IMG/VR virus record: IMGVR_UViG_3300048050_000047
Coordinates: 1 to 43,769 of that record
Length of the DNA stretch: 43,769 nucleotides
Source: a virus
Strand: one strand, 5' to 3'
In this document: positions 1 to 6,224 of the stretch, in pieces
Layout of the letters: every line of letters begins with the position of its first letter
Numbering within the stretch: the first letter of the stretch is position 1
The notes under the pieces: model-generated
Told to the model about the DNA's origin: nothing
Databases searched by the model: none
The model's input: the letters and a program-made list of their open reading frames with translations, nothing else
Position numbers and translations under genes: made by a program

Positions 1-78
1 GGACACGCGGGGGTCCCCGACAACGAACGCTGCGACGCACTGGTGAGGGCCAAGATCGCCGAGTGCAGAAAGCTGTAA
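1..78 (+). CDS. rnhA: Ribonuclease HI, C-terminal fragment (partial)
   Basis: The first frame is open from base 1 and encodes 25 residues before TAA. It begins GHAGVPDNERCDALV, which matches the last conserved block of RNase HI (the G-H-x-G-x-P-x-N-E-R-C-D segment holding the flexible catalytic-loop histidine and the N-E-R-C-D helix start). RNase HI removes RNA from RNA-DNA hybrids in the cytoplasm. Only the tail of the gene is in the window. It ends six bases before a convergent truncated tRNA gene, so it most likely belongs to the host flank rather than to the phage. A phage-borne RNase H is the alternative. Confidence 0.8.
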   Translation, partial: GHAGVPDNERCDALVRAKIAECRKL

Positions 79-83
79 GTGTT

Positions 84-125
84 TGGGACCAGTGCGGCTC
101 GAACGCACGACCTGCTGCTTAGAAG
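84..125 (-). tRNA. 3' half of tRNA-Arg(UCU), truncated at the anticodon loop (prophage att site)
   Basis: Read on the minus strand, the segment gives an anticodon loop CTTCTAA (anticodon TCT), the 3' anticodon strand GCAGC, a five-base variable region AGGTC, a perfect T arm (GTGCG, loop TTCGAGC, CGCAC), the 3' acceptor strand TGGTCCC and discriminator A. The 5' half is missing. The bases upstream of the loop pair poorly with GCAGC, no D arm follows, and no matching 5' acceptor strand GGGACCA is seen. A tRNA gene cut in the anticodon loop is a classic integrase crossover product, so this is probably attL, with the intact tRNA restored at the other end of the prophage outside the window. CCA is not encoded. 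Confidence 0.7.
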
Positions 126-326
126 GCGGACAACGGCAGCATATTGGTACCTTTTATTGTCATGCATTATTAGACGCATAGTATTCTATTAGTATATATA
201 AAATGATTTTACGAATGCAAGGCATAAGACGCTAATTTTATCCATGAACGCCGTATTTGATAATAGACAAGCGTTTCGGGTACCATAGCGGGTACCATAC
301 TGATTAAAAAACCACGACCTGCTGCT
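106..326. repeat. 14-bp direct repeat of the att-core segment (106-119 and 313-326)
   Basis: CACGACCTGCTGCT occurs at 106-119 inside the truncated tRNA-Arg and again, identically, at 313-326, 207 bp away in AT-rich DNA. The repeated part corresponds to the 3' anticodon-stem strand and variable loop of the tRNA, the usual place for an integrase core. The second copy could be a secondary or ancestral attachment site, or the edge of an earlier insertion. The roughly 190 bp between the copies has no credible gene. Confidence 0.6.
277..299. repeat. Tandem CGGGTACCATA repeats near the attachment site
   Basis: The 11-mer CGGGTACCATA is present twice with a 12-bp period (277-287 and 289-299), and GGTACC occurs once more at 147-152 next to the tRNA fragment. 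Repeated short sites near an integrase core suggest arm-type binding sites for integrase or excisionase. This reading is inference; no protein for it is visible here. Confidence 0.4.
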
Positions 327-385
327 CTTTGGAAAAACCGTTCAAATTTGAAGTAGAAAATTCCCGGCTCGACGGTGCTTCAATC

Positions 386-402
386 GTCCGATATACTGAG
401 AC
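386..402. promoter_or_regulatory. Degenerate GTCCGA palindrome at the start of the ribbon-helix-helix gene
   Basis: GTCCGATATACTGAGAC has the perfect left arm GTCCGA and a right arm differing at two positions from TCGGAC, with the same 5-bp spacer as the palindromes at 26543, 29956 and 33431. It ends two bases before ATG 405, so a bound protein would interfere with this gene's own expression. The match is partial and may be coincidental. Confidence 0.35.
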
Positions 403-404
403 TC

Positions 405-800
405 ATGGCGACCAAGCGCATCTACCCTCCCCAGGACAGAGACTCGCGTCCAAAGATCGACGTACCGATGAGCGTTAGGCTCTTCGACCTGATAAAGCAG
501 TCCGCCCATGAGCACGACCGCGGCGTATCGAATGAAATCAGGTGCGTGCTCTGGGAGCACTATACTGGTGAGATCGTGGAGGAAATTCCGGATTTCTCCG
601 GTAGTTCCCTTCCTGGAGATCCAAATTATTCACCCGCCGCCGGCCGCGCCCGTGTAGATGTCTCGATGACATCCTCCCTGCGATCAACAATCCAGGACCA
701 TGCCAGGCAAAGCGGCAGATCCCGCAGCGGCGAGATCCGCGTGATTCTATGGTCGCACTATCTCGGAACGATCCCGGGGGATGACTTTTCGGGGTATTAG
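405..800 (+). CDS. Tandem ribbon-helix-helix (Arc-like) DNA-binding protein
   Basis: The 131-residue protein contains two copies of an Arc-type ribbon-helix-helix. The first is about residues 18-55 (KIDVPMSVRLFDLIKQSA, then EIRCVLWEHY) and the second about 80-120 (RVDVSMTSSLRSTIQDHA, then GEIRVILWSHY). Each copy has the short strand, helix A and helix B with the N/GEIR-V-LW signature. Fusing two copies would give a single-chain pseudodimer. I chose ATG 405; an in-frame GTG at 375 would add ten residues, and neither has a strong ribosome site. Such proteins are usually repressors of phage or toxin-antitoxin genes. It is the only clearly recognisable sequence-specific regulator in the left region and the best candidate for binding the GTCCGA-type palindromes, but that link is inference. 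Confidence 0.75.
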   Translation: MATKRIYPPQDRDSRPKIDVPMSVRLFDLIKQSAHEHDRGVSNEIRCVLWEHYTGEIVEEIPDFSGSSLPGDPNYSPAAGRARVDVSMTSSLRSTIQDHARQSGRSRSGEIRVILWSHYLGTIPGDDFSGY

Positions 801-1147
801 ACGATATCAAGGGGGCCCGGCTTGCGGGGCCGGCCACCCTTCTTGCCGTTCTCACGGCTGGATGCGGTCTTGGCCTTAGACTTTACCGATCCGCCCTTGC
901 GGCCAAGGAGGGCTGCGGGAGATGAAAGCGCTTCAAGTCCGTCCCGGTATCCAAGCCCGCGCTGCGCTCTTGAATCATCCAGATCATCCGCCAGCGACAA
1001 CCACAATTCATGTTCGGCGTCGGTCCCGAAACTCTCCCCATGGTGGGCGCGCCGCAAGCCTCGCTCATACCCCATCCAATACTCTGATTTTTGCGGTTCG
1101 ACCGACTTCATTATTCTTGCGCGGTTCATTTCCGATTCAAATCTCAT
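797..1147 (-). CDS. Conserved hypothetical phage protein with basic GRKGG/KKGGRPRK tail
   Basis: The 116-residue protein starts at ATG 1147 behind a good ribosome site (AGGAG, 8 bases upstream). Its stop overlaps the 3' end of the convergent ribbon-helix-helix gene. The N-terminal two thirds are acidic and aromatic (YWMGYERGLRRAHHG, HELWLSLADDLDD). The last 30 residues are Lys/Arg/Gly-rich (LLGRKGGSVKSKAK, NGKKGGRPRK), a tail often seen in small phage proteins and likely to contact nucleic acid. It lies just downstream of the 84-residue gene in the same direction, so the two may form a leftward transcript. The function is unknown. Confidence 0.65.
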   Translation of the reverse strand: MRFESEMNRARIMKSVEPQKSEYWMGYERGLRRAHHGESFGTDAEHELWLSLADDLDDSRAQRGLGYRDGLEALSSPAALLGRKGGSVKSKAKTASSRENGKKGGRPRKPGPLDIV

Positions 1148-1224
1148 GATATTTTACTCCTGAGTGCGGACAAAATCTTTTTCGTATCTTTTCTGTTTAA
1201 AAAAATGCGACAAATCGTCGCATC

Positions 1225-1479
1225 TCAATAATATTCGGTAATCATTTCTATGATTGAGGTTATTTTCGCATCAACCTCATCTGATGTACCAGTAAAAACA
1301 TAGTTTTCGCCTTTTACAAATGACGATCCGCTTACAAACATTTTCTTGTATCCGAACTTTGTAAAATCATTACCCATTGATTTCTCAACCGGGATAATGC
1401 TAGCAAATTCAGCGCCAACCGCTTTTGCACGAATGCCGCGAACCATACTGCTGTCTAACGTAATCGGGCTCATTTTCAT
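1225..1479 (-). CDS. Small hypothetical protein (84 aa), first gene of leftward transcript
   Basis: ATG 1479 has a clear ribosome site (GGAG, 8 bases upstream). The 84 residues are a compact alpha/beta-looking sequence (MKMSPITLDSSMVRG, FVKGENYVFTGTSDEVDAKI) with no membrane segment. The coding DNA is much lower in GC than the late genes, suggesting a different origin. Upstream lies a promoter-like region with two direct repeats of AATC-N2-TTAGGTT, so it is probably regulated. I do not recognise the family; an immunity-region or anti-host protein is possible but unsupported. Confidence 0.55.
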   Translation of the reverse strand: MKMSPITLDSSMVRGIRAKAVGAEFASIIPVEKSMGNDFTKFGYKKMFVSGSSFVKGENYVFTGTSDEVDAKITSIIEMITEYY

Positions 1480-1504
1480 CTTGTATCTCCTCTCTCACTG
1501 TCTG

Positions 1505-1556
1505 AGTATAATATATACCCAATCGCTTAGGTTGTAAATAGCTAATCAGTTAGGTT
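1505..1556 (-). promoter_or_regulatory. Leftward promoter region with two operator-like direct repeats
   Basis: Two copies of a 13-mer lie 23 bp apart: AATCGCTTAGGTT (1521-1533) and AATCAGTTAGGTT (1544-1556), identical at 11 of 13 positions; the second is flanked to form CTAA-N4-TTAG. On the minus strand a TTACAA -35-like box (1537-1532) precedes a TATATTATA stretch usable as -10, just upstream of the 84-residue gene. The first repeat lies over the promoter, as expected for repressor control. Confidence 0.5.
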
Positions 1557-1937
1557 TCTACTATTTTCGTCGATTTTTTACAGTTTTTTCACTCTTCACA
1601 AACCTTCTGCAACTAAAAATTACAACTAGTTACAAGGACATTACAAAAATAATTCCTTATGGCATAACGAATGTTGCAGAAATTACGAAGATTACAAACT
1701 CCGGGACATATCCCCTGCGTATGCGTATGTGTGTGCGTGCGTGTACGCGCGTGTGCGCGCTCACGCGCATGCGTACGTATATGTATGTATGTAATGTAAT
1801 GTTGTAATATATCTATCTATCTATCTATCTATCTCTTATTATACAAGGAATTAGGGATGTTGCAAAAAAGATTACAAAGGGGTTACAACGGTTACAAAAT
1901 TAACAACTTGATATGATAGGATCTAAATCCCTATTCC
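1557..1937. other. AT-rich intergenic region with phased TTACAA boxes, Z-DNA-prone tract and ATCT microsatellite
   Basis: No credible gene is present. TTACAA occurs in the same orientation at 1620, 1630 and 1641 (steps 10, 11), once at 1692, and at 1872, 1883 and 1892 (steps 11, 9), so two triads are roughly in helical phase. Between them lie a 45-bp alternating purine-pyrimidine tract (1716-1760) continuing at 1762-1793, then six perfect ATCT units (1811-1834). A longer motif, ATGTTGCA followed by GATTACAAA, is also repeated (about 1671-1698 and 1858-1879). The region separates leftward and rightward genes and could be a replication origin, a cooperative operator or a switch. A candidate rightward -10 TATGAT is at 1912-1917. 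Confidence 0.6.
1811..1834. repeat. ATCT tetranucleotide microsatellite, six units
   Basis: Six uninterrupted ATCT units directly follow the alternating purine-pyrimidine tract and lie about 120 bp before the first rightward late gene. Tetranucleotide tracts change length by slippage, so spacing between the flanking TTACAA triads could vary between phage copies. The tract is non-coding, so any effect would be on promoter or origin geometry. Confidence 0.85.
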
Positions 1938-1955
1938 TTGACGTATTCTATAGCC

Positions 1956-2708
1956 ATGGAGCAGATCCAGGTCACAGTAAAATCGAATCTCGCCATGCAG
2001 CTCGCGCTTGACCCGAAGACTTATACCAAGGTCGCCGGCCAGGCGCTCAATGACATGGCCTTCGCGTTTCAGAAAGCTGCACCAGGAGAAGTTTCAAAAG
2101 GACATCACGTCCGCGGGTCGCTGGTTGCTCACTCCTTCGGTGTAGCGAAAAACGAAGGACGTAGCCTGGCAGAAATTCAGGCTACGGCATTTTCAATTGC
2201 TAGGGATCGATTCTCGGGATGGACTGAGGAATACGAAAAGCGCGAACCCCTACGAGACAGGTCATTCACCCTTTCGGCTCGCAAAGGTGACATCGACAGG
2301 ATTACCGAGAAGACAGCCCGAGCTGGAATTGAGATGCCTGCACCGAAGGATTTTTCAGGATTGACTATGGCGGCCATCATTTCCATTATCGGGCGCCATC
2401 CCTCCACAACCGCCAAATCGAACGGTCTTTTCATTGTGGGCGGCGGACATGGTTATACGCCTGGAATATATAAAATAGCTAATGCGCAGAAGCTTAAACA
2501 CAACAAGAAGGGTATGGTCCGCATAGGCATGGGAACTAATCCTAATGCCGAAGAAGCTCGCTATCCTCACATCACCATGTTACAGATGCTCAAGCGCCCA
2601 CCCAAGGCAAAGCGCAAGCTATACGACTGGGCTAAAGGCGCTGAGAATAAGGCGTTCTCGAATGAGGAGCGCATATGGATGCGAGCCTTTGATAAGGGAG
2701 GATTATAA
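1956..2708 (+). CDS. Conserved phage protein of unknown function, possibly a virion morphogenesis factor
   Basis: The 250-residue protein begins MEQIQVTVKSNLAMQLALD; an in-frame TTG at 1938 would add six residues, and neither start has an obvious ribosome site. The sequence is basic and has no membrane segment. Its N-terminal layout (beta strand, then a long helix, LNDMAFAFQKAAPG) and middle RDRFSGWTEEYEKREP-type block resemble a family of structural or morphogenesis proteins in tailed phages, but I cannot name it with certainty. It is the first rightward gene and is separated from the terminase genes by 222 bp of hairpin-rich DNA. The lower-GC flanks suggest it could be a separately acquired cargo gene. 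Confidence 0.55.
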   Translation: MEQIQVTVKSNLAMQLALDPKTYTKVAGQALNDMAFAFQKAAPGEVSKGHHVRGSLVAHSFGVAKNEGRSLAEIQATAFSIARDRFSGWTEEYEKREPLRDRSFTLSARKGDIDRITEKTARAGIEMPAPKDFSGLTMAAIISIIGRHPSTTAKSNGLFIVGGGHGYTPGIYKIANAQKLKHNKKGMVRIGMGTNPNAEEARYPHITMLQMLKRPPKAKRKLYDWAKGAENKAFSNEERIWMRAFDKGGL

Positions 2709-2930
2709 TATTATAATATATATAATTAAAATTAAAACAGTGATGCGATAATCACAACTAAATGCGATACACGGCACCACCCTGCACTATATGCCAAGGT
2801 ACTGTGGCGGGTGGTGGGGTATAGCAAGCGCTGCAGGTCGCGAAGCCCTTTCTTTCGCACCTGCGGGGCCTTGTAACATGTAACATAATCCTAGGGTCTG
2901 GCCAGCCCCGCCCTATGCAACACTGGTTAC
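2709..2930. other. Hairpin-rich intergenic region before terminase, candidate cos/packaging site
   Basis: The first 35 bases are nearly pure A/T. Then come two ATGCGATA repeats, a hairpin with arms ACCACCC (2776-2782) and GGGTGGT (2809-2815), and a second hairpin pairing GCAGGT-C-GCGAA (2833-2844) with TTCGC-ACCTGC (2854-2864). A TAACATGTAACAT doublet and the late element at 2886-2897 follow. In phages with lambda-type terminase the cos site lies next to the small-subunit gene, so this is where packaging would start. No cohesive-end sequence can be proved from one genome. Confidence 0.4.
2886..2897 (+). promoter_or_regulatory. Late regulatory element copy 1 (11/12 match to TTATCCTAGGGT)
   Basis: TAATCCTAGGGT ends exactly 33 bases before ATG 2931 of the small terminase gene. 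TTGTAA lies 15 bases upstream of TAGGGT, so the sequence can be read as a -35/-10 pair with TAGGGT as an unusual -10. The two other copies (5847, 11237) have the same distance to their start codons. Confidence 0.55.
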
Positions 2931-3716
2931 ATGCCACGAATCAACGCTAACCAGGCTGAGCAAAAATACAAAATCGCCCGCATGACTGTAGGCCGCTGGA
3001 TCAGAGCCGGGAAGATTGCCGCCGACGGCGACCGAGAGGTAGATGAGGACGAGCTTGTCGCACTCATTGAAAAATCTAAAGCGCAGAAGCCGCACGCCAC
3101 AATTGCTGAGAAAAAATCCCGTCGTCCCATCGTCGGGTTCACTCTCCCAAAGAGCCCTGAAGTATCGCCTTCCGTCCCCCCTCCAGCGGTTCATAAAGCC
3201 CCCGCCTCCAAGAAGCCAAGCTCTTCGTTTCCCCGCGGGCGGGATGCCCTTCCTGTGGGACTCGTAGTAGGAGGCGATCTCCTTCCGGGGCGCCAGGGCT
3301 CATCTGGTATTGAGCGTCCCGACTCGGACGTGTCCGTCCAGACAAAAGAGGCCGATCTCGGCTGGAAACGATATCGAGCCCGCAACGCCAAGCTGCTCTA
3401 CGAAGAGAAAAAACTCAAGCTGCTTCGCATTGAAGCAGTCCTCCATGCTTTTAGCCAAATTAAAGCCGCCTTGGATTCTTTGCGCACCTATGGCGAGCGC
3501 GAGGGGCCGGCTCTCCTTGCTTTCGCCCGGGATCCAATCACCACCGAAGCTGCCATGATCTCTCGGCTGAATGCCGATCAAGACCGGAACGGTCGCGACA
3601 TCATCGACGCAGTTTCCCGCCAACTTATTGCGCTTAAAAAAGAGTCCAAGGAAGCCGCTGATTCTGAGCCGCTACCCGAGCCCGGATCGGATCCTGAAAC
3701 GGACGGCAACTCATGA
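2931..3716 (+). CDS. Terminase small subunit, Nu1-like
   Basis: The 261-residue protein starts with a helix-turn-helix (residues 5-30, NQAEQKYKIARMTVGRWIRAG), the layout of lambda Nu1, which binds cos DNA. A proline/serine-rich linker (about 65-135) follows, then a charged coiled-coil C-terminal half (WKRYRARNAKLLYEEKKLKLLRI) suited to oligomerisation and large-subunit contact. The stop overlaps the start of the large terminase gene (ATGA). It is longer than Nu1 (181 residues) because of the linker. No ribosome site is apparent, unlike the genes further down, and the 5' leader would be short if the element at 2886-2897 is the promoter. Confidence 0.8.
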   Translation: MPRINANQAEQKYKIARMTVGRWIRAGKIAADGDREVDEDELVALIEKSKAQKPHATIAEKKSRRPIVGFTLPKSPEVSPSVPPPAVHKAPASKKPSSSFPRGRDALPVGLVVGGDLLPGRQGSSGIERPDSDVSVQTKEADLGWKRYRARNAKLLYEEKKLKLLRIEAVLHAFSQIKAALDSLRTYGEREGPALLAFARDPITTEAAMISRLNADQDRNGRDIIDAVSRQLIALKKESKEAADSEPLPEPGSDPETDGNS

Positions 3717-5731
3717 CCTCCGACATCGTACTACCTCGCGGCTGTTCTGTTGACGACTGGAACCGATCGATCGACGATCTGCTTGAGCTCGTACCAACGC
3801 TCTGGCCCGAGATGCCAAACCTCCCACCCTCGGCTTACGCCGCCCGCCACCGCATCATGCCCAAACCATTCGCGGGGCCCTGGTCGAACGAGCGCACGCC
3901 CTACCTGGTCGAGATGATGGACGACATGGGGCCTCAATCTCCCATCCAGGAGGAGTATGCCCTGAAGGGACATCAGATAGGGTTCACGGCCGCAAGCGAG
4001 AACATCCTCCTGTACTGGATGGACTACAATCCCACGTATCTGCTCTATGTTTCCTCAACTGACGATGCGCTGAAAAAGTGGATGTCCGAACGTCTGGAGC
4101 CGGCCATCGATTCAGTCCCTGGCTTGCGGGAGAAGTTTATAGCTCCGGCCAGCGTCGCCCGCGGCGGCTCCCGCCAGACTGGTGATACTACCAGGTCGAA
4201 GCAGTTCATTGGCGGTGCTCTCGACATGGCTTCGGCCCAATCTCCTGCAAGCCTGGCATCGCAGACGAAGCAGCTTGTCATCTTCGATGAGATCGACAGA
4301 GTCCCTGCCTTGCTTAAAACGGGCGAGGGCAGCTTCCTTGATGTCGGCAAGGCCCGCACCGATTCCTTCGGGAAGCGTCGTAAAATCCTTGGTTTTTCAA
4401 CCCCCACAACCTATGAGTCGTCCCTGATTTGGCAGAAATACCTTGCGGGAGATCAGCGCAAGTATCTTGTCCCCTGCCCCCATTGTGGCAGAGACCAGGA
4501 GCTTGTCTTTTCTTTCGGGGAGATGCGCCACGGGCTCAAGGGCGACTTCAAGGCCGGAGAGTTCCAAAAGGCTTTCTACATATGCGAATTTTGCGGAGAG
4601 CCTATTTTCGACTACCACAAGCCCCGTATGCTATCTGCAGGGCACTGGGAACCTACCGCAAGATCCTGCTATCCCGAATACCGAAGCCGACACATTTCAA
4701 CCCTCTACGCGCCCCCTGGTATGACCGACTGGGATGGGCTCTACCGAAAATATCAGGAAGCTCAGGCCACGCCTGACGGTATGCGGACCTTTACTAACTT
4801 GGAGCTTGGCCTCCCCTACCAGGAAGCGGGATCCAGGCCGAATCTCAAGACGGTCATCTCGCTGCGAGGTGGGTACCACGAAGGCCAAATCCAGCAAGGA
4901 GCCCTTTATCTCACCATGGGATGCGACGTCCAGCGCGGATCGAATACTGATACTAAACTTCCGCCCCGTATTGAGCTCGAGGTCCTCGCCCACGGCGCCG
5001 GCTATCGTTCCTGGTCCGTCTGCTACAAGGTTTTTGCAGGAGATCTCGGGGATCCCTATGAGGGTGCCTGGGAAGCGATGTACCAATGGGTATGTGGAAA
5101 CCCCACCTTCTTGCGTGCTGACGGTATGGGTTTCCCTGTTTCGATGGGCTTGGTTGACTCCGGCGATGCTGCCGACGGCATGGATGAGATCATCGCCCGA
5201 TTCTGCGGCCGCATCGTCAACCTCTATCCTTCGAAGGGCTTCAACTATCTCAAGGTGCAAGCTCGAGAAAAGGGGGATATCCCTGGTAAGCAGGATTTCA
5301 AGCGCTATCGAAAAGCGATTATGGGGGGGACCGGTCTTCCCCTCTTCGAGATCTCCACGAACTACTTCAAGGACGCGCTCTATAATCGGCTCGAAATCAA
5401 ACGCCAGCCCGTGGATCCGCAGCGCGCTGGGTTCTGCGACTTCCCCACAGAATACGGTGACGAATACTTTGCACAGCTCACCGCGGAGGAAAAGCTCACG
5501 TCGGGAGAGAACAGCGGGGCCTACCGAAAGACTCGATCCAGGAACGAGTCACTCGACTGCCGGATCTACGCCATGGCCGCCGGCGAAGCCTATCTTGATA
5601 CTCTCGTCGAACAAAAGAAAAACGAGGCACGAGCGGCTCAATGGACAAGACTGGATATCGATAAGATCGACCATAGATTTATCCTGCGCTGGCTGGAAAA
5701 TCTCTGCGCATGGCGTGGTGTACAACCATAA
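3713..5731 (+). CDS. Terminase large subunit, lambda GpA family
   Basis: The 672-residue protein is the packaging motor and cos-cutting nuclease. It shows the GpA-type Walker A-like segment KGHQIGFT (85-92), Walker B QLVIFDEID (187-195) with Asp192/Glu193, and a coupling motif near FSTPTT (229-233). A zinc-type insertion with Cys255, Cys258, Cys291 and Cys294 follows. The C-terminal nuclease domain has acidic residues Asp405 (GCDV) and Asp482 (LVDSG) and the family's closing LDCRIYAMAAG. Length is typical (lambda A has 641 residues). It is translationally coupled to the small subunit and followed by a 160-bp gap with a hairpin and the strongest copy of the late element. Confidence 0.95.
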   Translation: MTSDIVLPRGCSVDDWNRSIDDLLELVPTLWPEMPNLPPSAYAARHRIMPKPFAGPWSNERTPYLVEMMDDMGPQSPIQEEYALKGHQIGFTAASENILLYWMDYNPTYLLYVSSTDDALKKWMSERLEPAIDSVPGLREKFIAPASVARGGSRQTGDTTRSKQFIGGALDMASAQSPASLASQTKQLVIFDEIDRVPALLKTGEGSFLDVGKARTDSFGKRRKILGFSTPTTYESSLIWQKYLAGDQRKYLVPCPHCGRDQELVFSFGEMRHGLKGDFKAGEFQKAFYICEFCGEPIFDYHKPRMLSAGHWEPTARSCYPEYRSRHISTLYAPPGMTDWDGLYRKYQEAQATPDGMRTFTNLELGLPYQEAGSRPNLKTVISLRGGYHEGQIQQGALYLTMGCDVQRGSNTDTKLPPRIELEVLAHGAGYRSWSVCYKVFAGDLGDPYEGAWEAMYQWVCGNPTFLRADGMGFPVSMGLVDSGDAADGMDEIIARFCGRIVNLYPSKGFNYLKVQAREKGDIPGKQDFKRYRKAIMGGTGLPLFEISTNYFKDALYNRLEIKRQPVDPQRAGFCDFPTEYGDEYFAQLTAEEKLTSGENSGAYRKTRSRNESLDCRIYAMAAGEAYLDTLVEQKKNEARAAQWTRLDIDKIDHRFILRWLENLCAWRGVQP

Positions 5732-5743
5732 GTGTAAAAAGAA

Positions 5744-5778
5744 GGCCGCCCGGGGAAGGAGTTGAAACCCGGACGGCC
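5744..5778 (-). terminator. Stem-loop with T-tract on the minus strand
   Basis: GGCCGCCCGGG (5744-5754) pairs with CCCGGACGGCC (5768-5778), with one mismatch, around a 13-base loop. A T-rich run (TTCTTTTTAC) follows only on the minus strand, so it could stop antisense transcripts. On the plus strand it would be just an RNA hairpin after the terminase gene. Confidence 0.4.
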
Positions 5779-5833
5779 AGAAGGAAGGTGGAGAAAGCTG
5801 AGACCGTATACTACAACGGGCCGAACTCGGTTG

Positions 5834-5858
5834 ACCCTAGGATAAATTATCCTAGGGT
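5834..5858. promoter_or_regulatory. Late regulatory element copy 2: perfect 12-1-12 palindrome
   Basis: ACCCTAGGATAA, one A, then TTATCCTAGGGT form a perfect inverted repeat of 25 bp. Its right arm is the same 12-mer found at 11237-11248 and, with one change, at 2886-2897, and ends 33 bases before ATG 5892. TTGACC (5831-5836) precedes TAGGGT by 16 bases, the best -35-like box of the three. It could be a dimeric activator site over a promoter or a non-canonical phage late promoter. Confidence 0.6.
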
Positions 5859-5891
5859 TTTCATGTCTTGCTCTGAGGCATTCTGTGTCGT

Positions 5892-6224
5892 ATGAGCGAT
5901 CTGTCGGATAGCGCAAACCCGAATATCAGCCCCGGCGTTGGGCAGCAGATGTCGAGCCTCCCGGCCACTGTCTATGGCCGCTATGCTTCCGAGATCGTAT
6001 TTTACACTACCCTCATCCAAACCCTCGAAGCCCAAATCACCGCCATCGCCGCCTCCACCGCCGAGGAGTACGACATTACCTCGGGTGACGGCCGTCATAA
6101 GGTCAAGCGTCGATCGCTCCAGGAAGTCATCGCCGACCGCAACTCCGCCGCCGCCCAGCTTCGGTTCTATGAGCAGAAGAACTATGGCCGCGGCATAATG
6201 AACCTGAACCTGAGGCGCAAATGA
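5892..6224 (+). CDS. Small head-joining protein in the gpW position
   Basis: The 110-residue protein sits between terminase and portal, where lambda has gpW, the protein that closes the packaged head for tail attachment. It has a helical centre (YASEIVFYTTLIQTLEAQITAIAAS), a central hairpin-like DITSGDGRHKVKRRSLQEVI and a C-terminal helix with a basic tail (NLNLRRK), matching the helix-beta-helix order of gpW-like proteins. It is longer than gpW (68 residues) at the N-terminus. The stop overlaps the portal start (ATGA). Assignment is mainly by position and secondary-structure feel. Confidence 0.6.
   Translation: MSDLSDSANPNISPGVGQQMSSLPATVYGRYASEIVFYTTLIQTLEAQITAIAASTAEEYDITSGDGRHKVKRRSLQEVIADRNSAAAQLRFYEQKNYGRGIMNLNLRRK

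Noticed and set aside
1811-1834. The ATCT tract as a phase-variable coding switch
   Set aside because: It lies outside any open frame, so slippage cannot turn a protein on or off. Only spacing effects remain possible.
4734-5765. A 343-codon frame inside the large terminase gene
   Set aside because: It is Ser/Arg/Pro-rich shadow sequence in another frame of a strongly supported gene.
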